From JAHFUI01 sp039931615 (GTDB lineage: Bacteria; Acidobacteriota; Vicinamibacteria; Vicinamibacterales; CAVVIG01): a stretch of DNA of 64,000 nt. Shown here piece by piece: positions 53,765-63,321 of this stretch. Location of the stretch: positions 1-64,000 of the forward strand of contig JBDTRR010000022.1 of NCBI GenBank assembly GCA_039931615.1, read 5' to 3'. The stretch's first letter is position 1, and each line of letters begins with the position of its first letter. The position numbers and the translations under genes are program-made. A model generated the notes under the pieces. It was given only the letters and a program-made list of their open reading frames with translations, did not search any database and had not been told where the DNA came from.

Positions 53765-54841
53765 TCAGGACGTGCCGGCCCGCTCGATCAGCGCCAGCGT
53801 GCGCCGGGCGGCCTCGGGCCATTGATATCTCGCCAGGGCGGCGGGCGCCGCCGCGAGCAGACGCGAACGCGTCTCCTCGTCGGCCAGCAGCCGCTCGAGC
53901 GCCTCGGCTGCGCCGGCGACATCACCAGCATCGACGTAGAGAGCCGCCTCGCCGCAACTCTCGCGCGCCACCGGTGTGTCGAGCAGCACCGGCGGCACGC
54001 CGGCGGCCAGCGCCTCGAGCGGCGTCAGCCCGAGCCCCTCGTACTCCGACAGGAACGCGAACGCCCGCGCCCGGCCGTACAGCTCACGAAGCTGGCCGTC
54101 CGGTACGAACCGGTGCCAGCGGATGCGGCCGTCGAGGCCTTCCGCCGCGATCGCCTGCTCGAGATCCTGATGGGGATGCGTCCGGTTGTCACCCACCAGA
54201 TCGAGCGACGCCTGCGGGCGGCGCCGGGCGACGATGCCGAACGCACGGACGAGATCGGGCAGGCGGCGGCGATTGAAGATCGATCCGACAAAGAGCACGC
54301 GCGGTTCGCGCGGCCCGGCCAGGGAGTCCGCGGCCGGGCTGATCCCTGGCGGGATGACGTGGACGCGGTTGCCGGGCAGGTGGAGGCGCTCAATCAGCTC
54401 ACGCCGGGAAAACTCGGAAATCGTCACCACGGCACGGGCGCGCCGCGCCGACAGCCGCGTCAGCAGCCGGCGGCGGGTCCCCTCACGCCTCCGAAACCAT
54501 TCCGGATGGGCGACGAACGACACGTCGTGAATCGCCACGACGGTCGGCACGCGCAGCCGGAGCGGCGCGGTATAGGCGGGGGCGAAGAACACATCCAGAC
54601 GATCGGCGGCGGCGGCCTTCGGCAGCCGCACCTGTTCCCACCAGGTGCCGGCGCCTTCGACGAGGCGCATCGTCAGTCCGCGCCAGTGCGGCTCGACCTC
54701 GAGGCGTTCGGGCGCGTAGAGGATCAGCTCGTGCCGGGGCGGGGCGACGGCGGCGGCCCATTGCTGGAGGAGTCCGCTCAGGTAGCGGCCGGCGCCGGTG
54801 GCGTGACCGCACAGTTCCCGCGCGTCTATGCCGATGCGCAT
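53765..54841 (-). CDS. GT4-family glycosyltransferase
   Basis: The 358-residue GT-B enzyme starts MRIGIDARELCGHATGAGRYLSGLLQQWA, carries VPTVVAIHDVSFVAHPEWF in the acceptor domain and AFAFLSEYEGLGLTPLEALAAGVPPVLLDTPVARESCG as donor motif (E-x7-E). ATG 54841 is chosen by homology with the sister genes; it overlaps the upstream gene end by 16 bases. The start has no independent ribosome site, so coupling is probable. Sugar specificity cannot be inferred. Confidence 0.86.
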   Translation of the reverse strand: MRIGIDARELCGHATGAGRYLSGLLQQWAAAVAPPRHELILYAPERLEVEPHWRGLTMRLVEGAGTWWEQVRLPKAAAADRLDVFFAPAYTAPLRLRVPTVVAIHDVSFVAHPEWFRRREGTRRRLLTRLSARRARAVVTISEFSRRELIERLHLPGNRVHVIPPGISPAADSLAGPREPRVLFVGSIFNRRRLPDLVRAFGIVARRRPQASLDLVGDNRTHPHQDLEQAIAAEGLDGRIRWHRFVPDGQLRELYGRARAFAFLSEYEGLGLTPLEALAAGVPPVLLDTPVARESCGEAALYVDAGDVAGAAEALERLLADEETRSRLLAAAPAALARYQWPEAARRTLALIERAGTS

Positions 54842-55980
54842 TGGCGGTGCTCGATGGCCAGCCGATAGGCGTCGTAGACGCCGTGCGCCGTGCGCTCCCA
54901 ATCGAACTGACGGGACCGCAGCAGTCCTCTTGCCGCACTCTCCGCGGCCAGCCCATCCTCATCGATCATCCGGGTGATGGCGTCAGCGATCTGGTCGGGG
55001 CGGCCGGGATCGACCAGCAGTCCCGCATCGCCCAGCACCTCGGGCAGCGCACCGCGGCTGGCGGCGACCACCGGGACGCCGACCGTCATCGCTTCGAGCA
55101 CCGGCAGCCCGAAACCCTCTTCGAACGACGGCTGGATCAGCAGGCGCGCGCCGGCGTAGAGCTCGCGGCGCCGGGCCGGATCGACGTAGCCGACATGCCG
55201 GACCAGCCCGGCCAGCGGCGGGCGCGCGATGCGATCGAGCCACGGCCGCGCCGCTTCCGTGGCTTGTCCGGCCAGCACCAGCTCGGGCAGGGGACCCTTG
55301 CCGGGTCCGCCGCCCGAGCGCCGCGCCGCCAGCTGCTCCCAGGCATCGAGCAGCCCGCCGATGTTCTTGCGCGGCTCGAGCGTGCCGAAGCACAGCACGT
55401 AACCGCCGTCGGCCGGCGCCGCCTCGCGCGGCGTCCATTCCGGCCGGCCGTGGTGGCAGACCGAGATCCGATCGGCGGGCACTTCGAGGCGCTGCTCGAC
55501 GTCGCGGGCGGTGAACCGGGACGGGACGATGATCCGATCGGCACGGTGGGCGTGGCGCCTGGCCAGCGCCGGGTAGTCGCGCCGGATTTCCGCGCGGGTG
55601 CGCTCCGGATGCGTCAGGAAATACAGATCGTGGATGGTCACGACATGCGCGGCGTGGCGCGAAGGAAGCAGCAGCGGATGGGGCGAATGCGCGACATCGA
55701 ACCGCGCCCGGGTGAGGCGTTCGATCGCCGGCCAGCCGAGCCGATGCCACGCCAGATTCATCACTCGTACTGGCACCCGCCGATCGACGATGGCGGCGCC
55801 GTCGAGGCTGGCGTCGCGCGTCAGCCGATCCTTCCACGAGCTCGAGAACAGCGTCAGGTCGAGCTCCGGGGCGGCACCGGGCGGAAAGGCCGCCAGCAGG
55901 GCGCGAGTCAGCTGGTGCACGTACTCGCCGACTCCGCTGCGCTCGCGCAGGGCGGGTCGATAGTCGATCAAGACGCGCAC
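54826..55980 (-). CDS. GT4-family glycosyltransferase
   Basis: The 384-residue protein is another GT-B enzyme: MRVLIDYRPALRERSGVGEYVHQLTRALLAAF, VVTIHDLYFLTHPERTRAEIRRDYPALARRHAHRADRIIVPS and LLIQPSFEEGFGLPVLEAMTVGVPVVAASRGALPEVLGDAG. It contains a Gly-rich loop (ARRSGGGPGKGP) between donor-domain strands. The start is GTG 55980. It is the first gene of the leftward glycosyltransferase unit and is divergent from the UDP-glucose dehydrogenase gene. Confidence 0.87.
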   Translation of the reverse strand: MRVLIDYRPALRERSGVGEYVHQLTRALLAAFPPGAAPELDLTLFSSSWKDRLTRDASLDGAAIVDRRVPVRVMNLAWHRLGWPAIERLTRARFDVAHSPHPLLLPSRHAAHVVTIHDLYFLTHPERTRAEIRRDYPALARRHAHRADRIIVPSRFTARDVEQRLEVPADRISVCHHGRPEWTPREAAPADGGYVLCFGTLEPRKNIGGLLDAWEQLAARRSGGGPGKGPLPELVLAGQATEAARPWLDRIARPPLAGLVRHVGYVDPARRRELYAGARLLIQPSFEEGFGLPVLEAMTVGVPVVAASRGALPEVLGDAGLLVDPGRPDQIADAITRMIDEDGLAAESAARGLLRSRQFDWERTAHGVYDAYRLAIEHRQCASA

Positions 55981-55996
55981 CTTCTCGCCGTTCCCC

Positions 55997-56025
55997 TTGT
56001 GTAAGTGGTTCTGACTCAGTATCTT
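55997..56025 (+). promoter_or_regulatory. promoter of the UDP-glucose dehydrogenase gene
   Basis: TTGTGT (55997-56002) and TATCTT (56020-56025) are 17 bases apart. The -10 box ends eight bases before ATG 56034, so the leader would be minimal. Confidence 0.5.
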
Positions 56026-56033
56026 ATTGTGAA

Positions 56034-57335
56034 ATGAAAATTGCCGTCGTTGGGACAGGGTATGTGGGCCTGGTTGTCGGCGCCTGTCTGGCCGAGAACG
56101 GGAACACCGTGTGTTGCGTCGACAAGGACGATGCGAAGATCCAGATGTTGCAGTCGGGGAAGATCCCGATTTACGAGCCCGGGCTCGAAGAGCTGGTGCG
56201 GCGCAACCATACGGAAGACCGGCTGGCGTTTTCCACCGATCTGCCCGCGGCGGTGCGGTCCTGCGAAATCGTCTTCATCGCCGTCGGCACGCCGCAGGGC
56301 GAAGACGGCTCGGCCGATCTGCAGCACGTGCTGGCCGTCGCGCGCGATGTCGGCCGGGCGATGGACAAGTACCTGGTGATCGTCGACAAGAGCACCGTTC
56401 CGGTCGGCACCGCCGCCCGGGTCCGCGCCGCGATCGCGTCCGAAACGACGCAGACCTTCAGCGTCGTCAGCAATCCCGAGTTCATGAAACAGGGCGCCGC
56501 GCTCGAGGATTTCATGCGGCCGGATCGGGTCGTGATTGGCACCGAGGCCAACGACGAGCGGGCGGCGTCGCTGATGCGGGAGCTCTACCGGCCGTTCACC
56601 CGCACCGGCGCGCCGGTCCTGATGATGGATACGGCGAGCGCCGAGTTGTGTAAGTACGCCGCCAATTCGATCCTCGCCACCCGCATTTCCTTCATGAACG
56701 AGATCGCCAACGTCTGCGATCTGGTCGGCGCCAACGTCGATCACGTCCGGAAGGCGATCGGGTCGGATCGCCGGATCGGCACCTCGTTCCTGTTTCCCGG
56801 CGTCGGCTACGGCGGCAGCTGCTTCCCCAAGGACACGCAGGCGCTGCTCAAGTCGTCGCACGACGGGGGCTACGATTTCCAGATCCTGCGCGCGGTCGAA
56901 GCGGTCAACGACCTGCAGAAACTGCGGCTGATCGAGAAGATGCAGGCCCATTTTCCCAGCCTGACCGGCCGGACGATCGCGCTCTGGGGCCTGGCGTTCA
57001 AGCCGCGCACCGACGACATGCGCGAGGCGCCGGCCATCGCCATCATCGACCGCCTGCTCGAGCTCGGCGCGACGGTGCGGGCCTACGATCCGGAAGCGAC
57101 GACAACAGCGCGCCGGATCTTCGGCGACCGCATCACGCTGTGCGAGAAGAGCTACGATGCCCTCGCCGGTGCCGATGCCCTGGCGATCGTCACCGAATGG
57201 AACGAGTTTCGCGAACCCGATTTCGAGAAGATGCGGACGCTGCTCCGCGCCCCGGTCGTGTTCGACGGCCGTAACCTCTACTCGCCGGAGCACATGAGCG
57301 AACTTGGCTTCACCTATTTCTCCATTGGCCGCTAG
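56034..57335 (+). CDS. UDP-glucose 6-dehydrogenase
   Basis: This enzyme oxidises UDP-glucose to UDP-glucuronate with two NAD. The 433-residue protein has the NAD site MKIAVVGTGYVGLVVGACLAENG, the conserved FIAVGTPQGEDGSADLQHVL, SNPEFMKQGAALEDFMRPDRVVIG and the catalytic cysteine in FPGVGYGGSCFPKDTQAL (about residue 263). The C-terminal domain begins ALWGLAFKPRTDDMREAPA. Its product can feed the UDP-xylose synthase-like enzyme encoded at 47903. The end overlaps the galE-like gene. Confidence 0.95.
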   Translation: MKIAVVGTGYVGLVVGACLAENGNTVCCVDKDDAKIQMLQSGKIPIYEPGLEELVRRNHTEDRLAFSTDLPAAVRSCEIVFIAVGTPQGEDGSADLQHVLAVARDVGRAMDKYLVIVDKSTVPVGTAARVRAAIASETTQTFSVVSNPEFMKQGAALEDFMRPDRVVIGTEANDERAASLMRELYRPFTRTGAPVLMMDTASAELCKYAANSILATRISFMNEIANVCDLVGANVDHVRKAIGSDRRIGTSFLFPGVGYGGSCFPKDTQALLKSSHDGGYDFQILRAVEAVNDLQKLRLIEKMQAHFPSLTGRTIALWGLAFKPRTDDMREAPAIAIIDRLLELGATVRAYDPEATTTARRIFGDRITLCEKSYDALAGADALAIVTEWNEFREPDFEKMRTLLRAPVVFDGRNLYSPEHMSELGFTYFSIGR

Positions 57336-58335
57336 AGCCGGCACCGTGCTCGTCACCGGCGGGGCCGGCTACATCGGCAGTCATGCCGCCAAGGCGCTGC
57401 AGCGGGCCGGCCACCGCGTCGTCGTCTTCGACAACCTCGTCGCCGGCCACCGCGAGGCCGTCAAGTACGGCGAGCTGGTCGAAGGCGACGTCACCGATGT
57501 GGCGGCGGTGCGCAGCGCGCTGCGCCGCTACGACGTCTTCGCGGTCATGCACTTCGCCGCGTTTCTCGACGTCGGCGAATCGGTCCGGGATCCGGCCCGC
57601 TATTACCGCAACAATGTCGTCGGCGCGCTCGGCGTGCTCGAGGCGATGGCGGCCGAGGATCGGCGCTACATCGTCTTTTCGTCGACCTGCGCCACCTACG
57701 GCGAGCCGATCGAAGTACCGATCCCGGAAACGCATCCCCAGCACCCGATCAATGCCTACGGCGAGACCAAGCTGGTGATCGAGCGCGCGCTGGCGCATTT
57801 CGAGCGCGCCTACGGGATGAACTGGGTCGCCCTCCGATACTTCAACGCCGCCGGCGCTGATCCTGACGGCGAGATCGGCGAGGATCACTCCCCGGAGATC
57901 CACCTGATCCCGCGGGCGATTGGCGCCGCCACCGGCGGGCCTGGGCTGCTGGTGTTCGGGACCGACTATCCGACCCCCGACGGCACCTGTCTCCGCGACT
58001 ACATCCACGTGTCCGATCTCGCCGACGCGCACGTCCGGGCGCTCCATGCGCTGGTCGAGACCGGCCGTTCCGACGCCTACAACCTTGGCACCGGCCAGCC
58101 GCACTCGGTCCGCGAGGTGATCGACACGGTGGAGCGGGTGACCGGGCTGAAAGTGCCCTGGACGGTGGCGCCGCGCCGCCCAGGCGATCCCGCGGCGCTC
58201 TTTGCCAAGCCGCACAAGGCGCAAGCCGCGCTCGGCTGGACGCCCCGGCTTCCGGATCTCGACGCCATCGTCGGGACCGCCTGGGAGTGGCATCGCACCC
58301 ATCCGCACGGATCAGCGACCACCGCCCGTCCGTGA
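57304..58335 (+). CDS. galE: UDP-glucose 4-epimerase
   Basis: GalE interconverts UDP-glucose and UDP-galactose. The protein has the NAD motif VLVTGGAGYIGSHAAKAL, VMHFAAFLDVGESVRDPARYYRNNVVGAL, SSTCATYGEP and the catalytic YGETK, then LRYFNAAGADPDGEIGEDHSPEIHLIPRAI and GTDYPTPDGTCLRDYIHVSDLADAHV, all close to bacterial GalE. The frame opens at TTG 57304, inside the dehydrogenase gene; TTG 57325 or GTG 57346 (giving MLVTGGAGYIGSH) are equally possible starts. It overlaps both neighbours, so the three genes form one unit. Confidence 0.92.
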   Translation: MASPISPLAARAGTVLVTGGAGYIGSHAAKALQRAGHRVVVFDNLVAGHREAVKYGELVEGDVTDVAAVRSALRRYDVFAVMHFAAFLDVGESVRDPARYYRNNVVGALGVLEAMAAEDRRYIVFSSTCATYGEPIEVPIPETHPQHPINAYGETKLVIERALAHFERAYGMNWVALRYFNAAGADPDGEIGEDHSPEIHLIPRAIGAATGGPGLLVFGTDYPTPDGTCLRDYIHVSDLADAHVRALHALVETGRSDAYNLGTGQPHSVREVIDTVERVTGLKVPWTVAPRRPGDPAALFAKPHKAQAALGWTPRLPDLDAIVGTAWEWHRTHPHGSATTARP

Positions 58336-60092
58336 CGCGTTCGACCCCGCTCGCACGGCTCTTCCGCTTCGCGAAGCCCTACCGGGGCCGCCTGGCGTGG
58401 GCCGTCCTCGGGATGCTCGTCTACGCCGTGGGATCGGCCGGCCTGGCCGTCCTGATCAAGCCGATCGTCGACCGGACCCTGCCGAACAAGCAGGACCTGG
58501 CCTTGATGGCAGGAGGGATTGTCGGGCTCTATTTCCTCAAGGGGATCGGTTCCTACGTCTCGTCCTACCTGATGGCCGATGTCGGTCAGCGCGTGGTGAT
58601 GGACCTCCGCAACGCGCTCTACCGGCACATCCTCGGCCAGTCGGCCCGGTTCTTCGCCCACCGGACGACGGGCCAGCTGATGTCCCGCATCAACAACGAT
58701 GTGGGTCAGGTCCAGCAGGTGGTCTCGGAAACAATCGGCGACCTCGCGCGCGAGTCACTCGCGGTCATCGGCTACGCGGCGTGGCTGTTCTATCTGGACG
58801 CGCGGCTCACCATCGTCTGTCTCACCGGAGCGCCGCTGGTGATTTACCCGCTGATCCGGCTTGGCCAGCGGGTCCGGCGGACGACGCGGCGGAGCCAGGA
58901 GGCGCTGGAGAGCCTGTCGCATATCAGCGCCGAGGCGTTCACCGGCCAACGCATCGTCAAGGCGTTCGGCACCGAGGGTTACGAAGCCAACAAGTTCAGC
59001 CGCGCCGGCTTCAACCTGTTCCGGACGAACATGAAGGTGACGGCGGCGCTGTCCAGCCTGCCGCCGTTGATGGAAGTGATCGGCGGCCTCGGGATGGCCG
59101 CGGCCCTGGTCTACGGCAGTCAGCAGGTGGCTGCGGGTAACATGACCGAGGGTGATTTCTTCTCGTTCATGGCGGCGGTGCTGCTGATGTACGGCCCGGC
59201 CAAGAAGCTGAGCCGTGTCAACGCCAACCTCCAGCAGGCGACCGCCGCAGCGGAGCGGATCTTCGAGATGCTCGATACGCACACCGAGGTCCAGGACCGG
59301 CCGGGCGCCGGGGCGCTGGCGCCGTTCCGCCGCGTCATCGAGTTCCGCGACGTCGACTTCGGCTATGACCAGCCGGGCCGGATTCTGCGCGGCCTGTCGT
59401 TCCAGGTCAAGGCCGGCGACATGGTGGCGATCGTCGGCAGGAGCGGCGCCGGCAAGACCACGCTGGTCAACCTGCTGCCGCGCTTCTACGACGTCACCGC
59501 CGGCAGCATCCTGATCGACGGCGTCGACATCCGGCACGTCTCGCTCGCCTCGCTGCGCCGCCAGATTGGCTTCGTGACGCAGGAGACGGTCCTGTTCGAC
59601 GACACCGCCGCGCGCAACATCGCCTATGGAACGGTCGAGGCGTCGATGGCCGAGATCGAGGCGGCGGCGCGGGCGGCGCACGCCCACGAGTTCATCTCGA
59701 CGCTCTCGGCCGGCTATGACACGATGATCGGCGAACGGGGCCAGCGGCTGTCAGGGGGCCAGCGCCAGCGGCTGGCGATTGCCCGCGCGCTGCTGAAGAA
59801 TGCGCCGATTCTGGTGCTCGACGAGGCGACGTCGGCGCTCGACTCGGAATCCGAGCTGCTGGTGCAGGAGGCGCTGATGAACCTGATGATGAACCGGACC
59901 TCGTTCGTCATCGCGCACCGGCTGTCGACGATTCGCCGGGCCGACGCGATCATCGTGCTCGAGCGGGGCCGGGTCGTGGAGATCGGCTGCCACGACGACC
60001 TGCTGACCCGGCCCAACGGCGCCTACGCCGCGCTGTATCAGATGCAGTTGCTGGAGAGCCGTAAAGGCGAATCGCGGCTGGTCCCTTCGTGA
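58332..60092 (+). CDS. MsbA-like lipid/polysaccharide ABC exporter
   Basis: The 586-residue half-transporter fuses six membrane helices (about residues 15-310) to an ATPase: Walker A IVGRSGAGKTTLVNLL, signature LSGGQRQRLAIARALL, Walker B ILVLDEATSALDSES and the switch IAHRLSTIRRADAII. The first helix region LFRFAKPYRGRLAWAVLGMLVYAV and RFFAHRTTGQLMSRINNDVGQVQQVVS are MsbA-like. It would flip lipid A core or lipid-linked glycans to the periplasmic side. GTG 58332 overlaps the galE stop (GTGA) and is preferred over GTG 58287. Confidence 0.88.
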   Translation: MTRSTPLARLFRFAKPYRGRLAWAVLGMLVYAVGSAGLAVLIKPIVDRTLPNKQDLALMAGGIVGLYFLKGIGSYVSSYLMADVGQRVVMDLRNALYRHILGQSARFFAHRTTGQLMSRINNDVGQVQQVVSETIGDLARESLAVIGYAAWLFYLDARLTIVCLTGAPLVIYPLIRLGQRVRRTTRRSQEALESLSHISAEAFTGQRIVKAFGTEGYEANKFSRAGFNLFRTNMKVTAALSSLPPLMEVIGGLGMAAALVYGSQQVAAGNMTEGDFFSFMAAVLLMYGPAKKLSRVNANLQQATAAAERIFEMLDTHTEVQDRPGAGALAPFRRVIEFRDVDFGYDQPGRILRGLSFQVKAGDMVAIVGRSGAGKTTLVNLLPRFYDVTAGSILIDGVDIRHVSLASLRRQIGFVTQETVLFDDTAARNIAYGTVEASMAEIEAAARAAHAHEFISTLSAGYDTMIGERGQRLSGGQRQRLAIARALLKNAPILVLDEATSALDSESELLVQEALMNLMMNRTSFVIAHRLSTIRRADAIIVLERGRVVEIGCHDDLLTRPNGAYAALYQMQLLESRKGESRLVPS

Positions 60093-60167
60093 TGGGCTGC
60101 AACGCAGGCGCTGGCGGGCGCCGCGTGCGCCGGCCCTGCTGATGCTCTTCGTTCGCGACGGTTACCT

Positions 60168-61061
60168 ATGATCAAATCGATGACCGGCTTTGCGTCCGTG
60201 ACTCGCGAGGACGAGCGCGCGACGATGGCGGTGACGATCCGGGCGCTGAATCATCGCTACCTGGATCTGCAGGTGCGCATCCCGCAGGCGCTGGCGGCGA
60301 TCGAGCCGGAGGTGCGGACGCTGGTCGGCCACCGGGTGGCGCGCGGAAGGATCGAGCTCAGCGTCTCGCTGCAGGTCCGGCAGGCGCCGGCGGTCGAAGT
60401 CGAGTTCAACGACACGTTCGGCGCCGCGCTTCTGGCGGCGATCGATCAGGCGCGGCAGCGCGGCCTGGTCAGCGGCGCCTTGACTCCCGGCGATCTGCTG
60501 CGGCTGCCTCAGGCGCTGACCATCCGTGAGCGGCAGGGTGCCGCCGACGAGACGGCCGACAAGGAGCTCGCCGCCCGGGCCGGCGTGGCGATTGCCGATG
60601 CCCTGACTGACCTGGACACGATGCGTTCGCGCGAAGGCGATCATCTGCGTCAGGATCTCGATCAGCGCCGGACGCTGGTCGCCGATCTGGTCGAACGGGT
60701 CGCCGTGGCGGCCGATGACGGGCGCGCCGCGATGGAACGCCGCCTGACGGAGCGCGTGCGGGAGATCCGCACCGAGCTCCAGGCGGACGAGACCGCCGTC
60801 GCCCAGGAAATCGTCAAGCTGGCGTCCCGATCGGACATCAGCGAAGAGGTGGCGCGTTTTCGCGGCCACGTCGCGCATTGGATCACGCTCGCCGACGGCG
60901 CCGAACCGTGCGGCCGCAAGCTCGACTTCCTGCTCCAGGAAATGAACCGCGAAGTGAACACCATCGGCTCGAAAGCCGATGGCCTGCGCGTGTCGGAGAT
61001 CATCATCGCCGCCAAGGCGGAGCTCGAGAAGATGCGCGAGCAGGTCCAGAATGTCGAATAG
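60168..61061 (+). CDS. YicC family protein (endoribonuclease-like)
   Basis: The 297-residue protein shows the YicC signature MIKSMTGFASVTRED and NHRYLDLQVRIPQAL at the N-terminus, and the C-terminal DUF1732 part: EEVARFRGHVAHWITLADGAEPCGRKLDFLLQEMNREVNTIGSKADGLRVSEIIIAAKAELEKMREQVQNVE. YicC-family proteins have been described as endoribonucleases acting in small-RNA turnover. The gene precedes gmk with an overlap of 11 bases, the arrangement found in many bacteria. Confidence 0.93.
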   Translation: MIKSMTGFASVTREDERATMAVTIRALNHRYLDLQVRIPQALAAIEPEVRTLVGHRVARGRIELSVSLQVRQAPAVEVEFNDTFGAALLAAIDQARQRGLVSGALTPGDLLRLPQALTIRERQGAADETADKELAARAGVAIADALTDLDTMRSREGDHLRQDLDQRRTLVADLVERVAVAADDGRAAMERRLTERVREIRTELQADETAVAQEIVKLASRSDISEEVARFRGHVAHWITLADGAEPCGRKLDFLLQEMNREVNTIGSKADGLRVSEIIIAAKAELEKMREQVQNVE

Positions 61062-61710
61062 CGGCCGGCCGGCGGCCACCGCGCCGGTCGGGGCCGCCGA
61101 GGGGCGCGGCCTGCTGTTCATCGTCTCGGCGCCATCCGGCGCCGGCAAGACGACCCTGGTCGAGCGGCTGGTCGAGCAGGTGCCGGGCCTGCAGATGTCG
61201 CGATCGTACACGTCGCGCGCCGCTCGTGAGGGCGAGCACGACGGCGTGGATTATAATTTTGTGACCCGGCCGCAATTCGAGGAGATGATCGCCGCCGACC
61301 GGTTTCTCGAGTGGGCCGACGTCTTCGGCAACCTCTACGGCACGAGCTGGGCCGACACCGAGCGGATTCTCGAATCCGGCCACAACCTGGTCCTGGTCAT
61401 CGACGTGCAGGGAGCTCGGAAAGTGCGGCGGCGCGGCATCGAGACGACCGCGGTGTTCGTCATGCCGCCGTCGTTCCAGGTCCTCGAACAGCGGCTGCGC
61501 GGCCGCAGCAAGGACAGCGAGGCCGCCATCCAACGGCGGCTCCAGGTCGCCCGGGATGAGGTCGCCGCCTTCGCCGAGTACGATTTCGTCGTCATCAACG
61601 ACGAGTTGACGGCGGCAGTCGATCGGCTGCGCAGCATCGTCGTCGCCGAACGGGTACGGCTCAGGTCGATGCGGCCGTTCGCCCAGGTGGTGGTCGAAAC
61701 GTTTCATTGA
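61051..61710 (+). CDS. gmk: guanylate kinase
   Basis: Guanylate kinase phosphorylates GMP to GDP with ATP. The 219-residue protein has the P-loop FIVSAPSGAGKTTLVERL, the GMP-binding SRSYTSRAAREGEHDGVDYNFV and FLEWADVFGNLYGTSW, followed by LVLVIDVQGARKVRRRG. The N-terminus is extended by about 20 residues compared with typical enzymes. ATG 61051 overlaps the yicC end; no alternative start lies close to the P-loop. It is part of the conserved cluster yicC-gmk-rpoZ-coaBC. Confidence 0.95.
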   Translation: MSNSGRPAATAPVGAAEGRGLLFIVSAPSGAGKTTLVERLVEQVPGLQMSRSYTSRAAREGEHDGVDYNFVTRPQFEEMIAADRFLEWADVFGNLYGTSWADTERILESGHNLVLVIDVQGARKVRRRGIETTAVFVMPPSFQVLEQRLRGRSKDSEAAIQRRLQVARDEVAAFAEYDFVVINDELTAAVDRLRSIVVAERVRLRSMRPFAQVVVETFH

Positions 61711-61744
61711 GCAGCCGGCGGGAACCGTCGGCAAAAGGGCGCAG

Positions 61745-61948
61745 ATGATCGACAGGAGCAAGTTGCCGAATTCGTTCGAGTTCGTGGTCACCGCCGGGGC
61801 CCGCGCCCGGCAGCTGATGGCTGGATCGATTCCCAGGGTCGTTGTCGGCGAGCACAAGAAGACCACCGTCGCCCAGCAGGAGGTCGTGACCAGGGTCGTC
61901 GAAAAGCTGGAGAACGTGAATCTGAAGGAGAAGCCCGCGAGTGAGTGA
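61745..61948 (+). CDS. rpoZ: RNA polymerase omega subunit
   Basis: The 67-residue product (MIDRSKLPNSFEFVVTAGARARQLMAG, then KKTTVAQQEVVTRVVEKLENVN) matches omega, which helps assemble the beta-prime subunit. The RARQL motif region is the conserved core. It is located between gmk and coaBC, its usual place. The spacing of 34 bp after gmk suggests co-transcription. Confidence 0.93.
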   Translation: MIDRSKLPNSFEFVVTAGARARQLMAGSIPRVVVGEHKKTTVAQQEVVTRVVEKLENVNLKEKPASE

Positions 61949-61999
61949 CGCCGTCACGACAGGACGAGCGGGCCCGGTCAGCCACTCGCCGGCGTCGAC

Positions 62000-63226
62000 A
62001 TGCTGATCGCGCTCGGTGTGGCCGGCGGGATCGGCGCCTACAAGGCGGTCGAGGTCGCGCGTGGCCTGCAGAAGCGCGGCCACGAGGTCGTCGCGGTGAT
62101 GACCGCCAATGCGACCCGGTTTGTCGGCCCCCTCACCTTCGAGGCGATCACGCGCCGCCGCGTCATCACGGATCAGTTCGACATGGGCGCGAATGCGGAT
62201 ATCGAGCACATCGCGCTGGCCTCGACGATCGATCTGCTCCTGGTCGCACCGGCGACGGCGAACATCCTGGGCAAGTTCGCCAATGGCGTCGCCGACGATT
62301 TCCTGTCGACGCTCTATATCTCGACCCGAGCGCCGGTCCTGGTCGCCCCGGCGATGAACACGCAGATGTTCGCACACGAGGCCGTCCGGGCGAACCTGGA
62401 TGCGCTGGCGGCGCGGGGCGTGCGCTTCGTCGAGCCGGGAGAGGGTTACCTCGCGTGCGGCTGGATCGGCAAGGGCCGGCTGGCCGAGGTCGACGAGATC
62501 GTCGCCGCCGCCGAAGCGGTGCTGAGGCCGGCCGGGCCGCTCCAGGGCCAGCGGGTCCTGGTCACCGCGGGGCCGACCTACGAGAATTTCGATCCGGTCC
62601 GGTATCTCGGCAATCGATCGAGCGGCCGGATGGGGTTCGCGATTGCCGGCGAGGCGGCGCGGCGCGGCGCGGAGGTCACGCTGATCGCGGGGCCGACGGC
62701 AATCGATCCACCGCCGGTCAACGAAGTTGTGCGGGTCCGGAGCGCGGCTCAGATGCATGCCGCTGTCCTCGAACGCTCAGATCGGATGCACGTCGTCGTC
62801 ATGGCGGCGGCGGTAGCGGACTACACACCCTCCGAACCGGCGGCCCAGAAAGTGGCAAAGGGCGGCGATCTCCTGACGGTCGTGTTGAAGCGAACGCCGG
62901 ATATCCTGGCTGAACTGGGCCGGCGGCGGACCGCCGCCGGGACGGGTCCGATTCTTGTCGGCTTCGCCGCGGAGACAGAGCGGGTCGTGGCGAGCGCGTC
63001 CGCCAAGCGCGAAGCGAAGCAGGTCGATCTGATCGTCGCCAACGACGTCTCGCGCACCGATGCGGGTTTTGAGGTCGAGACCAACGAGGTCACCATCGTC
63101 GGTGCGGACGGGACGGACGCGCTGCCGCTGCAGAGCAAGTCGCGGGTGGCGGGCGCGATTCTGGATCGCGTGGAACGTCTGATCACCGTCCGCCTGAACG
63201 CGAAGACGACATCGGGACTCAGGTAA
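62000..63226 (+). CDS. coaBC: bifunctional phosphopantothenoylcysteine decarboxylase/phosphopantothenate-cysteine ligase
   Basis: This enzyme performs two steps of coenzyme A synthesis. The N-terminal CoaC flavoprotein includes MLIALGVAGGIGAYKAVEVARGLQKRGHEVVAVMTANA, VLVAPAMNTQMFAHEAVRANL and the catalytic cysteine in GYLACGWIGKGRLAEV (about residue 153). The C-terminal CoaB ligase (from about residue 180) includes VLVTAGPTYENFDPVRYLGNRSSGRMGFAIAGEAARRGAEVTLIAGP, AAAVADYTPSEPAAQKVAK and IVANDVSRTDAGFEVETNEV. The 408-residue length is normal. No Shine-Dalgarno is clear. Confidence 0.95.
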   Translation: MLIALGVAGGIGAYKAVEVARGLQKRGHEVVAVMTANATRFVGPLTFEAITRRRVITDQFDMGANADIEHIALASTIDLLLVAPATANILGKFANGVADDFLSTLYISTRAPVLVAPAMNTQMFAHEAVRANLDALAARGVRFVEPGEGYLACGWIGKGRLAEVDEIVAAAEAVLRPAGPLQGQRVLVTAGPTYENFDPVRYLGNRSSGRMGFAIAGEAARRGAEVTLIAGPTAIDPPPVNEVVRVRSAAQMHAAVLERSDRMHVVVMAAAVADYTPSEPAAQKVAKGGDLLTVVLKRTPDILAELGRRRTAAGTGPILVGFAAETERVVASASAKREAKQVDLIVANDVSRTDAGFEVETNEVTIVGADGTDALPLQSKSRVAGAILDRVERLITVRLNAKTTSGLR

Positions 63227-63282
63227 CATCCGCTGCCGACCGATTGCGCGCAGCGCGCCAGACGATTCTCTTCAAACGGGCG

Positions 63283-63300
63283 ATCCGGCTTCAGCCGGAT
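63283..63300. repeat. family A hairpin repeat
   Basis: ATCCGGCTTCAGCCGGAT is a perfect 7-bp stem with a 4-base loop, between coaBC and the uracil-DNA glycosylase gene, 22 bases before its start codon. Confidence 0.8.
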
Positions 63301-63321
63301 GCCGCGGGTGAAACGTAACGC